A stretch of DNA of 36,708 nt, taken from IMG/VR virus record IMGVR_UViG_3300040944_000011, positions 1-36,708 of that record. One strand, 5' to 3'. Within the stretch, counting starts at the first letter, position 1. Each line of letters starts with the position of its first letter. Source of the stretch: a virus. The notes beneath the pieces were generated by a model that had not been told where the DNA came from, did no database searches, and saw nothing but the letters and a program-made list of their open reading frames with translations. Made by a program: the position numbers and the translations under genes. Below are positions 7,416-15,600 of this stretch, piece after piece.

Positions 7416-7876
7416 TAGAAATTACCGTCCGCAACTTGAAAGACCCGTAGGCCACGAGCGCGGTACATGTCCACTACTTGCTTACGATCCTCAAAGACTC
7501 CACCGATTTCAACTCCTCCTGGCCTGTCTTTAATGAGTTGGTCGAGCAACTCCGATTTCACAACGGAATCTTCTCGGTGGTCCCCTTGCTTGCGCATGTA
7601 CAGGCCGCTAAACTGGACATCGTGCTTCACAAGCCATGAAGTAGTCGCGGCCTCCACTTCGTCGCTTCGCCCCGATATGAGGACTATTCCGTATCCGGCA
7701 TCCCATAGAATCCTGGCGACTCGGATCACTTCATCTATTGGCTTATCGTTGGGACAAGCCGCGAAGAAAGCGCGCCAATCTGCCGCGTTTGGTGTGTGGT
7801 CTGGCTTGCGAGTGATTAGGTGAAGGCGATGCGATAAATCCGCGAGGGTACCGTCAATGTCAAATATATAAATCAT
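7415..7876 (-). CDS. HAD-family polynucleotide 3'-phosphatase domain protein
   Basis: About 153 residues starting MIYIFDIDGTLADLSHRLHL. DxDGT is the HAD nucleophile motif, SGR gives motif II, and the LYMRKQGDHREDSVVK and GVFEDRKQVVDMYRARGLRVF segments closely follow the phosphatase half of T4 polynucleotide kinase/phosphatase. No P-loop kinase domain is present, so it would be a stand-alone 3'-phosphatase. The start at 7876 has GGAGG nine bases upstream and overlaps the upstream stop (ATGA). A role in RNA or DNA end repair is known for the family; why it sits among glycosyltransferases is unclear. Confidence 0.8.
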   Translation of the reverse strand: MIYIFDIDGTLADLSHRLHLITRKPDHTPNAADWRAFFAACPNDKPIDEVIRVARILWDAGYGIVLISGRSDEVEAATTSWLVKHDVQFSGLYMRKQGDHREDSVVKSELLDQLIKDRPGGVEIGGVFEDRKQVVDMYRARGLRVFQVADGNF

Positions 7877-10080
7877 CTCAGCCATCCTCCGGGAGGCTTG
7901 GCGTGATCCCACTTCTTCTTGAAGATCTCCATGTTCCGGTCGTACCTTCGACGAAACTCTTCTTGGTCATAATACGAGCGGAAGGTTTGGCCTTGAAGGT
8001 GTTGGGCTCTAACGGGTTTAACGGCGATTGTAAACCCGGCGATTCTGGCTCGCGCCAGAAAATCGTCATCGAGAAATCCGTATCCTCCGTTGAACTCCTC
8101 GTCATAAACGTATCCGCCGACAGCCTCGTAGACGTTTCTCGGGATGCACCACAGCGAGGTTTCCAGCTTCATCTGGCCAGTCAATACGAAGGTCTCAGGT
8201 GCCCACGAAGTAACCGTTTCTGGGACTGCCATTGTCTCCAGCCAATCGGGATCTTCGATCATAACGTCATTGCACACGATGAAAATAAACTGCCCTTGCG
8301 CTTTTTCGAAGGCTAAATTGATGGCGGTGGCCTCTCCTTTCTGATCGGCAACGATGATCTCGATCCCTTCGGGGGAGTTCTGTTTGATTAACCCAAGGCT
8401 TCGGGCCGACATCTCCCTGACTTTACCTTCTGGATCGTAATCCACAAACACTACAGAGTACTTCGGTCTGTCGTCCACTGCTACCACCCCTTCCCCACAT
8501 ACTGGGTCAAATCCATACTCGATTGGGTATCGGACAATTGCCTTCAAATGCGCTTCCCTCAGCCACGAGTCGATCACTTCAGGAGGACAGTGATGGTGCT
8601 CACCATATCCCGATGGTGCTATGGAGTCGTCTGGATTCGGATGCCGCGTGTCATTCGGAACAGTGAAGACAATCCTGCCACCGGGTTTCAGCAGTTCCTT
8701 GAACTTCAAGAGTTGCTTGGGAACCGCGTCCGTGGGAAAGTGCTCCAGAATCTCTGTCGCGGCCACAACATCGAACGAATGCCGCTGAAACGGTCGGGGG
8801 AGGTCGCGGGCGTCTGAAATGATGTCCGCTGCGTTGGGTTTACAAAGGTGCTTGTCGAACTCGTACTTGTCAAGATTAACGGCACCGATCTTCCGCATTT
8901 CTCCGCCATCGTCGCAACACCCTACATTCAGAATCTTCCCCTGACCCTTAGAGTGCTTGAGCGCAAAGATGAACTGTGCGCCGGTGTTTTTGTGATCCTC
9001 GACACCATACATCCATGTCTCGATGAAGTCGATGTACCGCTCCCAGTTGAAGGTAGATCTTGCCCACGGCATCATGTCGGCGCGGATCTGCTCTTGCAGT
9101 CCCACGTTGGACGCCAGCTTGTAAATCTCCCCAACATACCGGGCCTGCGTTAACGGATCTTCTGGATCACCAAAGATCCAGATTCCATGAAGGCAATAGT
9201 CTCCCGCTGCCCATGTTGGGGAAATGATCGGGATGGCACCCAGCGCCATTTCTTCGATACCAGAAATAAACCCCGTTTCCGTAAACAGCGTCGGGTGAGC
9301 CGACATCCCACAGGACAATTTCTCCTGGTATAGCCGCTTCTGCCCGATCCTGCCCAGATGAGTGACCCCCGGTTGTTTCATCTCCCGCATGGCCTCATCG
9401 TAAATCAGCTTCCACTGATTGGTCGGCGGGTTCGAGGCGATGATCTTCTCCATGTTGTCGAACCCGTAGGCAATGACCAATTCAAGGTCATGCACCCACT
9501 GACGCGCTTTACGGAAGATCTTCAACAGGGGGAGGAGTCCGCGATCAGGAGAACTGGCAAAGATGATCTTCCTTGGATTTCTCGTGGGCACGCCTTCGGC
9601 CTCGATCTCCCGTATCAAGTCGTTTCGGATGCCATTGAACCCCTGGCACACCTTCTTGGCGTATTTGGGGTACTCTTTCATCGTGAAACTGGCATGAGTC
9701 GGGCAGAGAGCGATAAAGCGGTCTAATTTCTCCCACCGTTCCTCGGTAAGGTGGGGGTAGAACACATCTTGGCTAACCAATGACAAGACCTGTCCGGGAT
9801 GCTCAAGGGGGAAATTATCGAGGACCTCTGGGCACCGAGACACGAACCACCATCCAGGCCGGGTGTAATCGGCCTCAGAAAGGGGTAGCCAGCGCGTCCC
9901 TAGCCACTCAGGGGGCGTATCCTGCCGCAGGGGGGCGTAGACCACCACCTCGTGCCCGCGCCTCGCCAAGCGCCTAGAAACCTCCACAACGGCGGTCTCC
10001 GAACCGCCTATTCCGGGGTCCTCAGGGTTGCGCATATCCCAAGGCTCGAAAGTGACGGGGCTGATGATCGTTACCTGCAT
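7873..10080 (-). CDS. Three-domain fusion: GT4 glycosyltransferase, methyltransferase, GT2 glycosyltransferase
   Basis: A 735-residue protein. Residues 1-365 resemble GT4 (GT-B) enzymes: GIGGSETAVVEVSRRLARRG (23-42), then TETGFISGIEEMALGAIPI around 267-285, the E-x7-E donor site. Residues ~380-535 are a class I SAM methyltransferase: GKILNVGC (381-388), an acidic strand-2 residue in VNLDKY, and AATEILEHF (440-448) with LLKPGGRIVFTVP. Residues ~540-735 are GT2-like: YSVVFVDYDP, CNDVMIEDPDW as metal motif, GGYGFLDDDFLARARIAG. It probably builds and methylates a glycan; chain-capping by methylation is known for bacterial O-antigen systems. The target is inferred only. Confidence 0.8.
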   Translation of the reverse strand: MQVTIISPVTFEPWDMRNPEDPGIGGSETAVVEVSRRLARRGHEVVVYAPLRQDTPPEWLGTRWLPLSEADYTRPGWWFVSRCPEVLDNFPLEHPGQVLSLVSQDVFYPHLTEERWEKLDRFIALCPTHASFTMKEYPKYAKKVCQGFNGIRNDLIREIEAEGVPTRNPRKIIFASSPDRGLLPLLKIFRKARQWVHDLELVIAYGFDNMEKIIASNPPTNQWKLIYDEAMREMKQPGVTHLGRIGQKRLYQEKLSCGMSAHPTLFTETGFISGIEEMALGAIPIISPTWAAGDYCLHGIWIFGDPEDPLTQARYVGEIYKLASNVGLQEQIRADMMPWARSTFNWERYIDFIETWMYGVEDHKNTGAQFIFALKHSKGQGKILNVGCCDDGGEMRKIGAVNLDKYEFDKHLCKPNAADIISDARDLPRPFQRHSFDVVAATEILEHFPTDAVPKQLLKFKELLKPGGRIVFTVPNDTRHPNPDDSIAPSGYGEHHHCPPEVIDSWLREAHLKAIVRYPIEYGFDPVCGEGVVAVDDRPKYSVVFVDYDPEGKVREMSARSLGLIKQNSPEGIEIIVADQKGEATAINLAFEKAQGQFIFIVCNDVMIEDPDWLETMAVPETVTSWAPETFVLTGQMKLETSLWCIPRNVYEAVGGYVYDEEFNGGYGFLDDDFLARARIAGFTIAVKPVRAQHLQGQTFRSYYDQEEFRRRYDRNMEIFKKKWDHAKPPGGWLR
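9099..9112. promoter_or_regulatory. Dispersed 14-bp palindrome, copy 3 (GTCCCACGTTGGAC)
   Basis: Exact match to the consensus, mid-gene within the three-domain glycosyltransferase. A mid-gene position is more like a stoperator, or a host-wide iterated motif, than a promoter operator. Confidence 0.65.
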
Positions 10081-10368
10081 CTAAAGGTACTCCGCAGCGG
10101 TCGGCTGCACGGTTATCATTTTGACGGGCTGGAGTTTCTGGTGGAAAGTCATCTGCTGAAGCCAGAGGTTGCCGGAAAATAGAACATCGAAACGTTCTTT
10201 CCATGTGAACCTCCACCGGGTGGTCACTACCCCATCTGGCCTAGAACTGATGATCGACGGAAGGGGCAAGTACTCAGGTTGGTCCTTGGCGATGACTGTC
10301 TCGTTGTACATCTTGGCGTCTGCCATCGACGGGTGACGCAACAAAACTGGTGAACACGGGTATGGCAT
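10081..10368 (-). CDS. Conserved small phage structural-region protein
   Basis: A 95-residue protein with a very strong AGGAGG seven bases before its ATG. Segments IAKDQPEYLPLP, VVTTRWRFTWKERFDVLFSGNLWLQQMTF and LQPVKM match a recurrent phage family of unknown function (AKDQPEY-LPLP ... W-LT-EER ... G-LWLQ-LTF). It separates the signal-peptide protein from the glycosyltransferase cassette and stops one base before it. Confidence 0.65.
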   Translation of the reverse strand: MPYPCSPVLLRHPSMADAKMYNETVIAKDQPEYLPLPSIISSRPDGVVTTRWRFTWKERFDVLFSGNLWLQQMTFHQKLQPVKMITVQPTAAEYL

Positions 10369-10410
10369 CTAATTTCCTCCTGTGTGCCCCGAGAATAAGC
10401 ACTCGTGGGA

Positions 10411-10749
10411 CTACTTCTCCATTTGATTCGGCGTAGTGAGAGGTTTCACAACCCCCTTGGGAGCTTCGGGTGGCCTGACCAACTCCAACTTGTCGGTCAG
10501 CGTGCAGTTCTCGCATTTAGCCGCTTTCCGTGCAGCGGTCGCCGCTTGATCGAAGGCCGATTGCGCCACTTCGTGTTGCTTGTACAGGCCGTTGAACTGA
10601 ATCTGGATTTGCGCCATCTGGTTCTCGATGGTCAATAAAGTGATCTTGGCGTCCTGAAGCTTCACTTTTTCCGCATCGGGAATCTTGGGCTGTTCTTGGG
10701 ATTGAGCAAAAGCGAGGGAAGCCAGCAGAGAGAGAAGGACCGTTTTCAT
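10411..10749 (-). CDS. Secreted coiled-coil protein (signal peptide)
   Basis: A 112-residue protein. MKTVLLSLLASLAFAQSQ is a clean signal peptide with an AFA-Q cleavage site. The mature part is one long helix or coiled coil (VKLQDAKITLLTIENQMAQI through AATAARKAAKCENC), with a CxxC and a Pro-rich tail. It has its own strong promoter with the -10 box seven bases before the ATG and no Shine-Dalgarno sequence, so its mRNA is probably leaderless. It resembles the 104-residue protein at 17336-17650 in plan. A periplasmic role such as lysis or fibre chaperoning is possible, unproven. Confidence 0.7.
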   Translation of the reverse strand: MKTVLLSLLASLAFAQSQEQPKIPDAEKVKLQDAKITLLTIENQMAQIQIQFNGLYKQHEVAQSAFDQAATAARKAAKCENCTLTDKLELVRPPEAPKGVVKPLTTPNQMEK

Positions 10750-10756
10750 GACTCTG

Positions 10757-10785
10757 AGTATAGGGATTTACGTTGGTAGAGTCAA
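10757..10785 (-). promoter_or_regulatory. Strong sigma70-type promoter, predicted leaderless
   Basis: On the minus strand: TTGACT (10785-10780), 17-nt spacer, TATACT (10762-10757). Both boxes match five of six consensus bases. Only seven bases separate the -10 box from the ATG at 10749, so transcription should begin at or next to the start codon. Confidence 0.75.
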
Positions 10786-11029
10786 GAGACTTTCTCCGGC
10801 ATATCCCAGATCAAGCGTGTACTGCGGCAACCAGTAGCAGGCGCTTCCCGGCTCAATCACTCGATAACCTTATGGCGGATCGCGGTGGCCACCGCCGGAT
10901 GCGCCGGGTGAGCAGTACGTGCTGCTGCGAATCGGTGACCAATTATTCCGCGTGTGCGTCAGCGTAACTGCCGAGGAAATTGAGGGGGACGCCCGCCTTC
11001 TTGCAATCCGCCAACCCGCCCCCGGACCC

Positions 11030-11051
11030 GACAGAAAAGCCTAGTTCTGTC
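11030..11051. terminator. Hairpin immediately after fibre-operon stop
   Basis: GACAGAA (11030-11036) pairs with TTCTGTC (11045-11051), eight-base loop, directly beside the stop codon at 11052-11054. No U-tract follows on the minus strand, so intrinsic termination is uncertain. Confidence 0.35.
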
Positions 11052-12653
11052 TTAGTGAAACGCCGTAATCAGCATACCTAGCGATTGACTCGGATTGACA
11101 ACAAAATTGAAGCTTAGTTGTGTCTGCGCTGTGTCAAAGAAGTGGAGGCCGACATCGCCATTTGTGAGTCCACTCGAATCACCGCCGCAAACCCCGGCAG
11201 TCGTGACGGAACAAGCGTTGATGGCGGTTGGGCACGGGAAATCGTCCACTACACCGGTCGGACCTGAGACAGACAGAACAGGCCCCGTTCCCATTGTGCC
11301 AGTACCAATCAATAAATCATTGGTTTCGCCTGGAGTTATCAGTGGCACCCCGGATATCGAGGCACCCGTGGATGGAGTGCTGCCCGCTGTCGTGTCCTTA
11401 AAGACAGATGAGGATGTGATTTGAGTACTGCCAGAGCCAGCCGTTGCTGCCGTGTCGAGAGAGGTAGCTGTGGTGCAGTAATAAGTCAGAAGGTCGTTGC
11501 CTCCGCCAGCGCTGACGGCACTAATCGTATAGGTATTGGGGTTTGAGATCGTGACGCTGTGGTACCAGACCGTCCCACTTCCACCACCATTTGACACGCT
11601 GGAAAAATTATTACTGAGACTATCCGAGACACTTGTCACGTAAGAAGCATCGTCGGTGACAACCACCATGGTTGTATTTGTGGGACACGGAATGTTTTGC
11701 ACATATGTAGCCGCCACATTAGACATATTCTGCGAGGATGCGAGCACCTGTGCCCCAGATCCAGTCGGGGCCGACCCTCCCGAACCGGGCTTGAACGCAG
11801 CAGCCATGATAGTGAATGAATCATGGGTTGTTTGAGAGATTGTGACCGCGGGAGTAAAGCTCGTCGCCGTGGCTATGCAATACATCTCCAGATGACCGGC
11901 AAATGTATTCTCATCCAATAGAGTGCAGCCGGAGGGTATCGTGATCGCGCCCCAGGCGTTGCCCTGCTGTATCGTGTTGTTTTCGCTCTCATCATCCACT
12001 TCGATATAGACAAGATCGCCCACCACCACGGTGATCCCTGTGCCGGAAATGTTCGGAGCCGTGTTATTGGTTGGAACTACAGCAGTCTTGCAGGAACTAG
12101 TTCGCAGGGCACCCGTCGTAGCAATATTATAGAAACTTCCAAGGCCGAAATAAAAATCTCCTGTTTTATGCCCCCACGTCACGGTTACTTGTGTTGGGGT
12201 GGTGGTTGCAGGGGGGACAAAATTCATCGCGTAGTAGATGTTATGATCTGCTCCATTTGGAATCGCAATCCCAGCGTCCTTGCAACCTGAACCGACCGTG
12301 AAAGTTGAGTTCCACGTATTCCCGCTTCCGCTGTTGCCATTGTCCGTCAGAGTTGGCGTGCAGGGTGACGCGCACGTTTGGACATATCCATTGCCGGTAG
12401 TGGGATTGTTGGGCCATTCCCCCGAGACGATTACGAGGGAGCCGGTGGTCACGCCGTTGGGCCAAGCGGTCGGGTCTAGCGTAAAAATAGGAGCGTTCAT
12501 ACCAGTGGTTGTTGAACGCGTGATTACATTCTTGCCGAAAAATTGGGTCAACGACGGAGTACCACCTGAAGCATGGGAGCCCATCGTCCCTGGACCCGGC
12601 ATTGGAATCTGATGCCAGGACAGCGAGAGGAGAACAAGAGAAAGTAAAATCAT
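11052..12653 (-). CDS. Large beta-rich secreted/virion surface protein
   Basis: A 533-residue protein whose ATG overlaps the previous stop (ATGA) with GGAGGGTGGAG upstream. The first ~14 residues (MILLSLVLLSLSWH) form a short hydrophobic segment that may act as a signal peptide or anchor. The rest is rich in Thr, Ser, Gly, Asn and Val, with several strand-like repeats and paired cysteines (CASPCTP, CKDAG), as expected of beta-sandwich fibre or adhesin domains. It follows the 1357-residue fibre protein, so a fibre tip, spike or host-surface protein is likely. Confidence 0.6.
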   Translation of the reverse strand: MILLSLVLLSLSWHQIPMPGPGTMGSHASGGTPSLTQFFGKNVITRSTTTGMNAPIFTLDPTAWPNGVTTGSLVIVSGEWPNNPTTGNGYVQTCASPCTPTLTDNGNSGSGNTWNSTFTVGSGCKDAGIAIPNGADHNIYYAMNFVPPATTTPTQVTVTWGHKTGDFYFGLGSFYNIATTGALRTSSCKTAVVPTNNTAPNISGTGITVVVGDLVYIEVDDESENNTIQQGNAWGAITIPSGCTLLDENTFAGHLEMYCIATATSFTPAVTISQTTHDSFTIMAAAFKPGSGGSAPTGSGAQVLASSQNMSNVAATYVQNIPCPTNTTMVVVTDDASYVTSVSDSLSNNFSSVSNGGGSGTVWYHSVTISNPNTYTISAVSAGGGNDLLTYYCTTATSLDTAATAGSGSTQITSSSVFKDTTAGSTPSTGASISGVPLITPGETNDLLIGTGTMGTGPVLSVSGPTGVVDDFPCPTAINACSVTTAGVCGGDSSGLTNGDVGLHFFDTAQTQLSFNFVVNPSQSLGMLITAFH

Positions 12654-15600
12654 CGCTCCACCCTCCAGTTTACCTCAGCCCCGCTTGCCACGGTTAAAGA
12701 TCCAGTGGACCAGTTGCAGACTTGGAAGTTCACGTTGTTTGTCGTTGGATAAGCAGTGATTGCTAAGCCACCCGTAGTAGCTGGAGTGAATCCGGTGACC
12801 GCTCCCCACGCCGCATTCGGGGTGAACGAGATAACATCAGTTGAGGCCACTCCAGATGCCGAGATGGTCAAAGTAGCACAACTTGTGCTAGTAATCGCCC
12901 CTAGACTATTCAATGATCCAGTCGAGGATGATGCAGTCGTACCCGTGGCAATAGTTTGGGGAATGTTGTACGCAGTACCACCTGCAAGGGCGAGGGTAGC
13001 GGCTCCAGATACTCCTGCCGTTCCCGAGCCACTCTTGGCACCGCCCGCTCCAGTGACCAACGCGATATTCCCTCCCGCGCCACCAGAATCATTACCCGCC
13101 CCGCCTGCCCCGCCAGTGCCCGAGGTGATAGTGATTGTCCCACCAGCACCTCCCACTGTGGAGGTGGTGCCCGAGCCGGTCGCTGCACCTCCTGTACCGC
13201 CTGCGATGGCCGGAGAACTACCAACGCCTCCAGTGTTGGTCCCAGTTGACGAGGTAGCACCGCCCGCCACGCCACTGATATTGAAGAGGGTTGTGGCTGT
13301 CGTACCGTTGCCGCCTGCGCTGGCTGGAGCTGTTCCTGCTAGTGTCAACCCAGAACTGGAAGTAATAGGATACGTGAAGGTAGCGTCGGCGGTGGGGTTG
13401 GCCAAGCCAGATGTTGACTTATCGAGCGTGATTGCAGGTAGATCACCGGAGGCAATGGTTCCCCATACTGGCGCTGCACTGACCGTCCCGTTGCCCGTCT
13501 GGACTAGGAAGTTTTTAGTACTGGTGGTGTTGCCCGCCAGACGGGTGGGCGCTGGAGTAGAGTTCTCATAAATCAAATCTCCGAGGGTGTTCATCGGGTT
13601 AGTGAGAATGTTCGACCATGAGGTTGTGCCTGATCCATTGGTGGTGAGGGAGTACCCATTTGTGCCCCCGGTGGGCGGCAGGGTGAAAGTGTAGTTGGCT
13701 GTTGCCGCGCTAGCTAGGATTGTGTGGAAGGCGGCACTGGGGTTAGCCAGTTGGAGAGTGCCGCCCACGCTGTTGTCCACGCCCAGAGTTACAGCCGCCG
13801 TCCAGGAGGATGCGGAGGTGCTGGAAGCGTTGGGAACAGTTCCCGCCGCAGCGGAGGTGGCGTTCGTGCCACCCTGAGCGATGGTCACATTCGCTTCACT
13901 ACCAACCGCGTAAGTCGAACCGGCAAAGGTCGCTATTCCAGCACTAGGTTGGCTAGTAGCATACACCAATCCACTAGCAACGATTGGACCTATTACAGTA
14001 ATACTGCTAGCAGGAGCGGCAAAGTTTAGCGTAGTAGTGTTAGTCGTGCCCAACACTAACTGGTTTGTAGCAGCCGTAATAGTCTGAGCAGCAGTAAACG
14101 TATTAGCTCCCAGCGTGGCAAGAGTACTTGTAACGTTAGGAGCAGTAACAGTCACTGCTCCAGAACTAGTGGGGAACGACAAAGTGGTCAGATTAGAACC
14201 AGCACCAAATATCAACTGGTTAGACGTAGGGGAGAAAGTCTGTGCGGTACTCCAGGTATTTGCTTGCCCGATACCAGGAATAGTTTGAGAAGTCGTTGGC
14301 ATGGTAAAGGTTGCTGTACCACCCAACGCAAACGTAGCGGTATAGGCTCCTGTCTCTGTTATACCGCCGCCACTTGCGATAGACAATCCAGTAACCGTAG
14401 TAGCCGCAATCGCTCCAGTACCAATCACTGCCAACGCACCAGCGGAACTCATTTGTACCCCGTTACCGTTGCTGTCGAACCGGACGGGGTGTGCCGCTGA
14501 TCCAGACGCCGTACTAACTCGAAAGATATTACCAGTACCTGTGTTACTGGCCGTATCCGTCAACTCAAATAAATCTATAGCAGATCCAGTCGTAGAATTG
14601 TAGGTAAGAGTGGTAGTGTCGGCCGCCATTGTAAGCGATAGATTGCCAGTTGGATTTCCAATAGAACTCCAGCCTGGACTACCTCCCGATGGACAGGTCT
14701 GGAAAGATGGGGTAGTAGTCCCATAGCTAGTTGCACCAGACATCAAACATTGTCCATTACCTGTGGGAGTTACCCATGTTGGATTTGTTGCACCAGACAT
14801 CAACGCACTATACGCGGTCGTTGCTAACCCGGCAAGTGCTGTTGGGGATGATCCATATACAAGATATCCTGCGGTCATTGACGTTGGGTAGGCAATGGTT
14901 GAGAAGATTGGATTCGCCGCTCCCTGTCCAATGAGAGGCATATTAGATGCCCCCTGTGCCGTGGACACCGGGGATGACCCAGAAGCTCCGGCAAGCACCA
15001 CCCCGTATTGCGTGAGGAGACTTCCGCAAGATATAGCTGTCGAGGTCGATCCGTAAAGAATGCCGCCCTGCGTACAGGAGCTTGGGTGAGAAACCGTAGA
15101 GTACGCCGGAGTTGCAGATGCCCCTTGGCCGACCAACGGCATATTTAGCGCTCCTGCTGCAAGCCTTGCCGCCGCTCCCGACGAACCACCAACAAATAAG
15201 TCCCCGGTCGTCGTTAAGGGGTAATTCGTGAGTGATGCGATGGCTGGAACGTAGGAAGCCGTAAGCGCTGTCCCATTCCATACTCCAGAGCTAATCGTAC
15301 CAACCGATGTCAAGCTTGATCCAGTGCCACAAATCCCAGTCTGCGGGTTTAATAGTTCCCAGTAAGTTCCATCATAAGTGGCAATGGCGACAGCGGTTGT
15401 CAATATATCGTTGGCAACCAAAGCGCTCTGCCCGCACTTGGTAATCGTCGGAGAGCTAAGGCCGTTGACCGTTAAGGTGGGAGCGGCGGCGGTATTAGCT
15501 GCCGTAGCCTTCCACATCACCGTTAATCCAGCGACCATTAATGTAGCTGGCGGAGCCAACGTCACGGTTTGCGCCTGAGCGGTCCCGCCACCCGCAGCGT

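Larger units (their letters stand above)
10750..11051. other. 302-bp intergenic region with promoter, hairpin and protein-like fragments
   Basis: Holds the promoter at 10757-10785 and a hairpin next to the upstream stop. Two stretches look protein-like but lack a good start. Minus strand 10860-10768 (GTG) would give MIEPGSACYWLPQYTLDLGY and ten more residues. Plus strand 10868-11044 is open and contains EQYVLLRIGDQLFRVCVSVT. These may be remnants of inserted or host genes. I see no tRNA here. Confidence 0.4.

Noticed and set aside
10750-11051. tRNA gene in the intergenic gap
   Set aside because: No cloverleaf or T-loop consensus could be found by eye on either strand.
12756-13571. Plus-strand Pro/Val-rich 271-residue ORF
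   Set aside because: Antisense shadow of the Gly/Thr-rich fibre gene; composition is the complement of that low-complexity region.
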